Source: Burkholderiaceae bacterium
GTDB taxonomy: Bacteria > Pseudomonadota > Gammaproteobacteria > Burkholderiales > Burkholderiaceae_C
Length of the DNA: 5,299 bases
Assembly (NCBI GenBank): GCA_031256305.1
Contig: JAIRQU010000101.1
Coordinates: 1 to 5,299, forward strand
Reading direction: 5' to 3'
How positions within the stretch are numbered: position 1 is the stretch's first letter; each line of letters opens with the position of its first letter. Shown in pieces: positions 1-5,299 of this stretch. The position numbers and the translations under genes were made by a program. A model generated the notes under the pieces. That model did not search any database and had not been told where the DNA came from. It worked only from the letters and a program-made list of their open reading frames with translations.

Positions 1-279
1 GGCTACAAGTTCCAGTTCATTACGCTGGCCGGCATCCACCTGAACTGGTATCGCACCTTCGAGTTCTCGCGCGCCTATGCAAGCGGCCAGGGCATGCAGC
101 ACTACGTCAACATGGTGCAGGAGCCTGAATTCGCGGCGCGCGAGCAGGGCTACACCTTCGTGTCGCACCAGCAGGAAGTCGGCGCGGGTTACTTCGACGA
201 CGTGACCACTGTGATCCAGGGCGGTTCTTCCAGCGTCAAGGCGCTGGCTGGTTCAACCGAGGAAGCGCAGTTCCACTAA
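1..279 (+). CDS. aceA: Isocitrate lyase, C-terminal part (5'-truncated by window edge)
   Basis: Isocitrate lyase cleaves isocitrate to glyoxylate and succinate in the cytoplasm. It is the first step of the glyoxylate shunt, used for growth on acetate or fatty acids. Frame 1 is open from the first base and ends at TAA 277-279, giving 92 residues of a protein that is usually about 430. The visible part starts GYKFQFITLAGIH, which carries the Thr-Leu pair that contacts substrate in characterised lyases. It continues through QEPEFAA, GYTFVSHQQEVGAGYFD and TTVIQGG to the family's typical tail, GSTEEAQFH. The catalytic KKCGH loop and metal site lie upstream of the window. The tail looks complete and undamaged. 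A strong hairpin terminator follows 16 nt after the stop, so this is the last gene of its transcript. The identification is secure from the long conserved motifs; 2-methylisocitrate lyase is unlikely because its C-terminus is different. Confidence 0.95.
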   Translation, partial: GYKFQFITLAGIHLNWYRTFEFSRAYASGQGMQHYVNMVQEPEFAAREQGYTFVSHQQEVGAGYFDDVTTVIQGGSSSVKALAGSTEEAQFH

Positions 280-295
280 TCGGGATCACGTCCAT

Positions 296-331
296 AACAA
301 AACAGACCGCTTTTTAGCGGTCTGTTTTGTT
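296..331 (+). terminator. Rho-independent terminator of aceA, possibly bidirectional
   Basis: A perfect inverted repeat pairs 296-311 with 316-331 (16 bp, core AGACCGCT/AGCGGTCT) around a TTTT loop. The right arm ends TGTTTTGTT, which supplies the U-rich tract, and the left arm supplies the matching A-rich tract. The structure could therefore act on both strands. It sits 16 nt after the aceA stop. On the minus strand it lies about 220 nt beyond the reductase stop, so it could also end that transcript. Confidence 0.9.
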
Positions 332-411
332 GAGGCGGACAGACCTAAAAAAATCAGAGCAACATCTTGGGCTGTCGCCGTCATTAACTCTCAAGCGGAT
401 TAGCCAACGGC

Positions 412-528
412 ATGACTGAACAAGCGGTTGAGTTTGGGCAGGCGCTGGCCCGCAAAATGAGCGTTCCGGGCCATCTGCTCAAAGCGCTGGACGAATACCT
501 GGCTGCGTCCGGTTCCAGAGATCATTGA
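412..528 (+). CDS. Unrecognised 38-codon ORF, possible small protein or gene remnant
   Basis: This ORF runs from ATG 412 to TGA 526-528 between the aceA terminator and the convergent reductase. Its 38 residues begin MTEQAVEFGQALARKMSVPG and include HLLKALDEYLAASG. They read as one or two amphipathic helices, and the codons mostly end in G or C like the neighbouring genes. The frame is open upstream only to TAA 385-387. No Shine-Dalgarno is visible before ATG 412; the second Met, at codon 16, is an alternative start. I do not recognise the family. It could be a genuine small protein, the tail of a lost gene, or chance in GC-rich DNA. The opposite strand is also open here but reads less like protein. 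Confidence 0.3.
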   Translation: MTEQAVEFGQALARKMSVPGHLLKALDEYLAASGSRDH

Positions 529-550
529 AGTGTCTTTGCAGCAACGGTAT

Positions 551-1624
551 TCAACGCGCGCCCAGCAAGGTTTGCAGATGGGCGCTGCTGCTGGTGTAGA
601 GCAATGGCGGATTGGGCTGACCGGGAAACAGTACCGGCCAAGCGCCCCAGGCGGCCAGCGTGGCTTCATGAAAACCGCAGACCAGCAACTTGCGTTTACC
701 GGGATAGGTGTTGATGTCGCCCACGGCAAAGATGCCCGGCGCGCCAGTGGCACAGCGTTCGGGATCGACGGCGAGTTGTTTGCGTTCCAGCGCCAGCCCC
801 CAATTGGCGATGGGGCCTAACCGGGGCGAGAGGCCCTGTAGCACGATCACGGCGTCCAACGCGACGCGGCACTGCGCGCCTTCATGGCCGGCAATGCGCA
901 GCGCGGTCAGGCAATCGCCCTCGGCCTCGAACCCCACGGGCTGACCCGCGATGAATTGAACGCGGCCCTGACCTTGTAGGGCGCGCCAGTGCGCCACGAT
1001 CTCATCATCGGCCTGAAAATGCTCGCGCCGATGTGCCAGCGTGACGGTGTAGCGGTTCAATTGCGCCAAAGCAACAGCGCAATCCAGAGCTGCCTGACCG
1101 CCGCCCAGAATCAGGATGCGGCGACCGGGCAGGCGGGCGGGGTCATCAGGCGAGCGGTAGAAAAGCTGCCGCCCTTGCCACGCCTCAATGCCGGGCAGCT
1201 TGAGCGGGCGGGGCGCAAACGCGCCGGCTCCGGCGGCGATGAACACCGCACGGGCGCGCAGCGTGCATTCGCCCGGCGCATGGATGCTGTGCGTTACCAC
1301 TTCCCACCGCCCATCGGACAGGCGGCGCAGTGCATAAGCCTCGCGCCCGAAATGAAATACCGGCACGAACGGCGCGATCTGCGCCAACAGCGCATCCGTG
1401 AGTTGTTGCCCGGTACAGGCCGCAAGGCCCGGCAGATCGTAAATGAGCTTGTCCGGGTACAGCTCGACGGGCTGCCCGCCCGGGCGCGGCAGGGCGTCGA
1501 TAACGTGCGCGCGCGCGCCCAGCAGACCCAACTGGAACACCTGATACAAACCCACCGGCCCGGCGCCAATGACCAGCGCGTCGGTGTCGATGGGGGCAAG
1601 GGCTGTGGCAGCGTTCATTGGCAT
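551..1624 (-). CDS. Ferredoxin--NADP+ reductase, thioredoxin-reductase-like (type 2)
   Basis: This FAD enzyme transfers electrons between NADPH and ferredoxin or flavodoxin in the cytoplasm. It is 357 residues, close to the usual 330-350. The FAD-binding Rossmann motif GAGPVG is at residues 20-25. The conserved GGQPVELYPDKLIYDLPG stretch is at 49-66, and the NADPH-binding motif GGGQAALD at 174-181. HRRE near 198-201 is placed to bind the 2'-phosphate of NADPH. The second FAD motif, ATGAPGIFAVGDI, is at 292-304. The C-terminal YTSSSAHLQ segment, typical of YumC-type reductases, is at 343-351. There is no redox CxxC between the FAD and NADPH domains, which argues against thioredoxin reductase. 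The start is ATG 1624-1622; a second ATG at 1618-1616 is also possible. The frame is closed by a TAA about 39 nt upstream. Neither ATG has a Shine-Dalgarno; the mRNA reads CCCTCCTC just before the start. The gene converges on aceA and stands alone. Its physiological partner cannot be told from the sequence. Confidence 0.9.
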   Translation of the reverse strand: MPMNAATALAPIDTDALVIGAGPVGLYQVFQLGLLGARAHVIDALPRPGGQPVELYPDKLIYDLPGLAACTGQQLTDALLAQIAPFVPVFHFGREAYALRRLSDGRWEVVTHSIHAPGECTLRARAVFIAAGAGAFAPRPLKLPGIEAWQGRQLFYRSPDDPARLPGRRILILGGGQAALDCAVALAQLNRYTVTLAHRREHFQADDEIVAHWRALQGQGRVQFIAGQPVGFEAEGDCLTALRIAGHEGAQCRVALDAVIVLQGLSPRLGPIANWGLALERKQLAVDPERCATGAPGIFAVGDINTYPGKRKLLVCGFHEATLAAWGAWPVLFPGQPNPPLLYTSSSAHLQTLLGAR

Positions 1625-1866
1625 CTTGAGGAGGGTACCGCAGCTACGCTGAATTGGCCGTTAGCGGCAAACATGCCTTGCAGACCGCATGGCCATCTTG
1701 CGCCAACGCCAGGGCAAGCGACAGGATGTATTCAACCCGCCTCGCATGGCGCACATAGCCTGTACGCATCTTTGGCCGTAACGGCTATAAGCGACGCCAG
1801 TTGTTCGTGGCTACCCCAGAGCAGGGCGCGTTACCGCGCTACGCATGGGCATGTACTGGCACAGGG
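1625..1866. other. Intergenic leader region upstream of the reductase
   Basis: About 240 nt separate the tRNA terminator from the reductase start. I find no coding signal in any frame. On the minus strand there are weak -10-like boxes (for example TTATAG in GCTTATAGCC near 1780) but no partnered -35, so I do not assign a promoter. A small bulged inverted repeat, CTTGC 1697-1701 with GCAAG 1714-1718, could form a weak hairpin in the leader. Confidence 0.4.
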
Positions 1867-1867
1867 C

Positions 1868-1890
1868 AAAGAAAAGGCTTGCAAGCCCCC
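1868..1890 (-). terminator. Likely rho-independent terminator of tRNA-Ser
   Basis: On the minus strand the sequence reads GGGGGCTTGCAAGCCTTTTC and continues with a T-rich run. GGCT (1887-1884) pairs with AGCC (1879-1876) across a TGCA loop. Further G-U pairs extend the stem, and a TTTTCTTT tract follows. It begins about 16 nt after the tRNA CCA end, the usual position for a tRNA terminator. The stem is short, so it may be modest in strength. Confidence 0.55.
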
Positions 1891-1905
1891 GATTTCTTCG
1901 GCCCT

Positions 1906-1998
1906 TGGCGGAGACGGAGGGATTCGAACCCTCGATGAAGCTCTACACCCCATACTCCCTTAGCAGGGGAGCACCTTCGGCCACTCGGTCACGTCTCC
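1906..1998 (-). tRNA. tRNA-Ser, anticodon GCT (decodes AGC/AGU)
   Basis: The minus strand folds as a class II tRNA. The acceptor arm GGAGACG (1998-1992) pairs with CGTCTCC (1916-1910). The D-arm region is ACCGAGTGGCCGAAGGT. The anticodon stem CTCCC/GGGAG carries the loop CTGCTAA, with anticodon GCT. A long variable arm (GGGG...CTTC) is characteristic of serine tRNAs. The T arm is GAGGG-TTCGAAT-CCCTC. The discriminator base is G (1909), the serine identity base, and CCA is encoded at 1908-1906. All arms pair well, so the gene looks functional. It lies 51 nt downstream of ettA on the same strand, with its own -10 box in the gap and a terminator-like hairpin after it. Confidence 0.97.
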
Positions 1999-2010
1999 AA
2001 AGGAACAAGA

Positions 2011-2019
2011 ATTATGCCA
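2011..2019 (-). promoter_or_regulatory. Extended -10 box for tRNA-Ser
   Basis: The minus strand reads TGGCATAAT, an extended -10 (TGn plus CATAAT, 5 of 6 to TATAAT). It would start transcription near 2004, a few nt before the mature tRNA 5' end at 1998. No good -35 is present at 16-18 nt. Read-through from ettA could also supply transcript. Confidence 0.5.
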
Positions 2020-2049
2020 TGCGCGGGTTACGGTTTTTGCGTTACGGGC

Positions 2050-3711
<1,662 letters not shown>

Positions 3712-3719
3712 GCGGCCAA

Positions 3720-3724
3720 CTCCT
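3720..3724 (-). promoter_or_regulatory. Shine-Dalgarno of ettA
   Basis: The minus strand reads AGGAG at 3724-3720, with 8 nt to ATG 3711. It is the only strong ribosome binding site in the window and fixes the EttA start. Confidence 0.85.
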
Positions 3725-3748
3725 CTCTTGTCGTGTGCAGGGAAAACT

Positions 3749-3754
3749 TATAAT
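3749..3754 (+). promoter_or_regulatory. Consensus -10 box on the plus strand, overlapping the ettA -10
   Basis: TATAAT at 3749-3754 is a perfect -10 hexamer reading away from ettA. TTGTCG at 3728-3733 could serve as -35, but the 15-nt spacer is short. Transcription would start near 3761 and meet the terminator-like hairpin at 3831-3857. The box overlaps the ettA -10 on the other strand, making a bidirectional promoter possible. Confidence 0.4.
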
Positions 3755-3761
3755 GATAACA
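3753..3761 (-). promoter_or_regulatory. Extended -10 box for ettA
   Basis: The minus strand reads TGTTATCAT: TGn followed by TATCAT, 5 of 6 to consensus. It predicts a start near 3746 and a leader of about 35 nt containing the AGGAG site. No convincing -35 lies 16-18 nt upstream, which is tolerated in extended -10 promoters. Confidence 0.5.
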
Positions 3762-3857
3762 AGCCCATGCGCCCTGATCGATCTGGGCCACTCGAACCGC
3801 CTTGTCCGCGCGGGGAATAATTTGTGCGAGGGCCGCCGGACCGGCCTGTTGTTTTTT
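3761..3857 (+). ncRNA. Candidate small RNA divergent from ettA
   Basis: A plus-strand transcript from the TATAAT box at 3749 would run about 97 nt to an intrinsic-terminator-like hairpin. Internal pairing is possible: GCCC 3771-3774 with the GGGC after the GATCGATC palindrome, CCGC near 3798 with GCGG near 3810, and CTCG near 3791 with CGAG at 3827-3830. I do not recognise a known RNA family (not 6S, SRP RNA or tmRNA). A plus-strand ORF also crosses the segment but extends past the terminator and matches nothing I know. This is inference from promoter plus terminator only. Confidence 0.25.
3831..3857 (+). terminator. Intrinsic-terminator-like hairpin
   Basis: GGCCG (3831-3835) pairs with CGGCC (3842-3846) around a 6-nt loop, followed by TGTTGTTTTTT. 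The shape is that of a plus-strand rho-independent terminator, yet no annotated plus-strand gene precedes it. A short GC stem can arise by chance in this base composition. Confidence 0.45.
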
Positions 3858-3965
3858 GACAAGGACTGCCATCGCGTCCAAGCGCGCCATATCCGCGCTG
3901 ACGTTCAACGATTGATCGTTCCACAGCGACAAAACAGAGCGCCGTCAATAGACAATCTGTCGTGG

Positions 3966-4386
3966 TTATTCTTGCTGGGCGCAATGCGGTTTGTTCAGCA
4001 AAATTGAGCGCATCGTTTTATGGGATGCACAGGCCAACAGCCATCTGCATGATGACATAGGTTGCGCACCTGTTGGTCCGCCTATCGCGGCCGCAGGGTT
4101 TGTTACCAAATAATTTGCCAGCCGATTGGCGATGTGGGTTAACCGCTTATTATCAGAGGTGCCGGATGTGAAGGTGCCGTCCATGTATTCGCTGAAGCAT
4201 AAAACCGGGGAGAAGCAATTAACTTTCCAGTTTTTTCCCATGATTTTCATATGAATGATGACGGCGGAACTGCCGACGGTAAAGCCCGCCACAAAAACGA
4301 GTGGCGCCGTGGATGAATTTTATTTCAGTCACGAGGGGTTCAACGCTAAGTGTACGCACTGGCCCTTGGGCTGCGCCTGTTTGATT
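3966..4386 (-). pseudogene. Frameshifted remnant of a conserved proteobacterial protein, function unknown
   Basis: Two overlapping minus-strand frames join into one protein-like reading. The first, 4386 to about 4294, includes VRTLSVEPLVTEIKFIHGAT. The second, from 4292, continues VAGFTVGSSAVIIHMKIMGK and later YMDGTFTSGTSDNKRLTHIA and NRLANYLV, ending at TAA 3968-3966. The break falls at an A5 run on the plus strand (4293-4297), where removing one base restores a continuous frame. The joined text recalls a family of small proteobacterial lipoproteins or periplasmic proteins with a Gly-Ser-Ser-Ala segment, a GKVI..P.F-like segment and a final G(T/A).DN...IA..(A/V)..YL helix. I cannot name the family with certainty. 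There is no start codon with a ribosome site, the N-terminus with any signal peptide is missing, and a TGA lies at 4389-4387. It appears decayed and 5'-truncated; a single sequencing error would explain the frameshift but not the missing start. Confidence 0.5.
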
Positions 4387-4394
4387 TCAATTGA

Positions 4395-4403
4395 TGATAT
4401 AAT
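4395..4403 (+). promoter_or_regulatory. Perfect extended -10 box before the XRE remnant
   Basis: TGATATAAT at 4395-4403 is TGn followed by a perfect TATAAT. It would start transcription near 4410, just before ATG 4417 of the regulator remnant. TTGATT at 4381 is too close (11 nt) to act as its -35. The box lies in an AT-rich gap between the two decayed genes. Confidence 0.5.
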
Positions 4404-4411
4404 TACTCATA

Positions 4412-4623
4412 TTAAATGTTGACCACGCCGGGCATAACGGCTTGCTGCGTTGTAGCGCGCAGTTAAGCCCAGCCTGGTATAGGTCACAAGAAGGACTTGC
4501 CTGTCAAAGCAAGGATAGGTCAAGTAGGAGTATGAATTAATCAAACGCAGGCAGATCAATCCAGGCATTGATTCAGCGCTGGAGATTGCCAAGGCGCTGG
4601 CGTTAACAGCCGCTGAGTTGTGA
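4412..4623 (+). pseudogene. Decayed XRE/Cro-type helix-turn-helix regulator
   Basis: The pieces of a small HTH repressor appear in different plus-strand frames. In one frame (from about 4481) the text RSQEGLACQSKDRS matches the SQE.LA..SG.DRS helix 2-3 pattern of XRE regulators. Another frame (4528-4623) reads KRRQINPGIDSALEIAKALA and LTAAEL to TGA, matching the ERG..NPS..TALKIAKALG...EL end of the same domain. An ATG at 4417 opens MLTTPGIT in that second frame but meets TAA within 17 codons. Joined, the pieces would make a regulator of about 69 residues, the size of a minimal HTH protein, so at least two frame changes have broken it. The codon for the conserved Gly before DRS also appears lost. 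A strong extended -10 remains just upstream. It probably cannot make a functional protein. Its former target is unknown, though it is divergent from the decayed gene at 3966-4386. Confidence 0.55.
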
Positions 4624-4662
4624 TAACCGTTCTGCATGGGCGCACACCAGGCGAGGCGGGTG

Positions 4663-4671
4663 TGTCATAAT
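4663..4671 (+). promoter_or_regulatory. Extended -10 box, candidate rhlE promoter
   Basis: TGTCATAAT at 4663-4671 is TGn plus CATAAT (5 of 6 to consensus). No -35 is visible. Transcription would start near 4678, giving rhlE a leader of about 210 nt. The leader carries no convincing ORF; the overlapping plus-strand frame beginning at 4636 is in a different frame from rhlE and reads like noise. Confidence 0.45.
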
Positions 4672-4854
4672 GCGCCTTGCCCGGGCGGCCACCAGTTTCC
4701 CGTTCGGGCCAGCATTCCGCTGGGGCCTTGTGGGTCTGCCCGATCTCGAACAGAGCCGAGCAGTCCGCTTTTGCAAAGCGCCCTTCTCAAGAGCAACCTA
4801 GCGCTTGTTCCCGCAATTGGTCGGCTGTGCATCAGCCGGATGGGGCAGCGTATC

Positions 4855-4880
4855 GCGCCGTTTAACGACAAAAACGGCGC
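4855..4880 (+). promoter_or_regulatory. Hairpin in the ribosome-binding region of rhlE
   Basis: GCGCCGTTT (4855-4863) pairs perfectly with AAACGGCGC (4872-4880) around an 8-nt loop, AACGACAA. The stem ends 8 nt before ATG 4889, where a Shine-Dalgarno would lie, and none is visible there. It may control translation initiation of the helicase. No T-run follows, so it is not a classical terminator. Confidence 0.5.
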
Positions 4881-4888
4881 ATCGTCCG

Positions 4889-5290
4889 ATGACATTTGAA
4901 GAACTGAATTTGGCGCCAGAAATTCTGCGCGCCGTGCGGGAGCAGCGTTATCCCGCGCCTACGCCGATCCAGGCGCAAGCCATTCCCGTGGTGCTGCAAG
5001 GCAGCGACCTGCTGGCCGGGGCGCAGACCGGCACCGGCAAGACGGCCGCTTTTGCGCTGCCAATGCTGCAACTGCTCCACGGTCGTCCCGCCGTCCATCC
5101 GGGGGCGATCCGCACACTGGTGCTCACGCCCACGCGCGAGCTGGCCGCCCAAGTGGAACAGGCGGTGCGCGTGTATGGCCAGTACCTGCCCCTGAAGTCG
5201 GCGGTGATCTTCGGCGGCGTGGGCATGACGCCGCAGATCGAGCGCATCGCCGACGGGGTGGACATTCTGGTGGCCACGCCGGGGCGTTTG
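4889..5290 (+). CDS. rhlE: DEAD-box ATP-dependent RNA helicase RhlE, N-terminal part (3'-truncated)
   Basis: RhlE unwinds RNA duplexes with ATP and acts in ribosome assembly and RNA turnover in the cytoplasm. The visible 134 residues cover most of the first RecA-like domain. The start [19 protein letters not shown] lines up with the known RhlE start. The Q motif is PTPIQ (24-28), with the upstream aromatic Phe3. Motif I is AQTGTGKT (45-52), motif Ia PTRELAAQ (81-88), the GG motif is at 109-110 and motif Ib TPGR at 130-133. The DEAD motif II and domain 2 lie beyond the window. ATG 4889 is set by homology, since there is no Shine-Dalgarno and a hairpin sits just upstream. The frame stays open to 5299, but codons 135-137 (RSE) come from a probable sequencing adapter, so the real gene is seen only to 5290. 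A related DEAD-box protein such as DbpA or SrmB is less likely from the N-terminus and the FGGV segment. Confidence 0.88.
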
Positions 5291-5299
5291 AGATCGGAA
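5291..5299. other. Probable Illumina adapter residue at contig end
   Basis: The final nine bases AGATCGGAA are identical to the start of the standard Illumina TruSeq adapter (AGATCGGAAGAGC). They begin exactly where the helicase should read GRLLD but instead reads GRLRSE. The match is at the extreme end of the sequence, as expected from untrimmed read-through. Confidence 0.8.

Noticed and set aside
1697..1718. Bulged hairpin CTTGC...GCAAG as a riboswitch or operator for the reductase
   Set aside because: The pairing is short and imperfect, and no riboswitch core I know is visible.
989..1963. 324-codon plus-strand ORF
   Set aside because: It lies antisense to the reductase and tRNA. Its residues are Arg/Ala/Gly/Gln-rich without motifs, while the minus frame carries full FAD and NADPH motifs.
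3735..4007. 90-codon plus-strand ORF
   Set aside because: It crosses the TATAAT box and the terminator-like hairpin and overlaps the remnant at 3966-4386. No family or start signal is recognised.
4636..4899. 87-codon plus-strand ORF and its minus-strand counterpart before rhlE
   Set aside because: The composition is Pro/Arg/Ser-rich without a motif. It overlaps the rhlE start in another frame and has no ribosome site.
4948..5277. Minus-strand ORFs opposite rhlE
   Set aside because: They are antisense shadows of the helicase frame, which carries all expected motifs.

Overview
The window looks like a short contig of bacterial chromosome. The coding regions are GC-rich with G/C-ending codons, and the gene types (isocitrate lyase, TrxR-like ferredoxin-NADP reductase, EttA, RhlE) are housekeeping genes of Proteobacteria. 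The isocitrate lyase tail and the reductase resemble betaproteobacterial (Burkholderiales, perhaps Alcaligenaceae-like) proteins. That placement is from memory of family sequences, not from a search.

Layout. 1-279 (+) is the last 92 codons of isocitrate lyase (aceA), closed by a perfect 16-bp terminator hairpin at 296-331. 412-528 (+) is an unrecognised 38-codon ORF. 551-1624 (-) is a thioredoxin-reductase-like ferredoxin--NADP+ reductase. 1906-1998 (-) is tRNA-Ser(GCT) with an encoded CCA and a likely terminator just after it. 2050-3711 (-) is a complete ettA, the ABC-F translational throttle factor, with a good ribosome binding site and its own -10 box. About 1.2 kb follows without an intact gene (3712-4888). 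It holds a -10 box that reads on both strands, a possible ~100-nt small RNA, and two apparently decayed genes: a frameshifted conserved protein on the minus strand (3966-4386) and a frameshifted XRE/Cro-type helix-turn-helix regulator on the plus strand (4412-4623). From 4889 (+) the DEAD-box helicase rhlE begins, after a ~210-nt leader with a hairpin in the ribosome-binding region and no visible Shine-Dalgarno. It runs off the contig.

The last nine bases, AGATCGGAA, equal the start of the common Illumina adapter and begin exactly where the RhlE protein departs from its family. They are most likely not genomic, so the biological sequence probably ends at 5290.

How the genes relate. aceA serves the glyoxylate shunt and the reductase serves flavin/ferredoxin redox balance; they converge and look independent. 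ettA, tRNA-Ser and rhlE all belong to translation or RNA metabolism. tRNA-Ser lies only 51 nt after ettA on the same strand and may be partly co-transcribed with it. I see no phage, transposon, CRISPR or defence system, and no convincing undescribed multi-gene system. The most interesting material is the decayed and regulatory region between ettA and rhlE.
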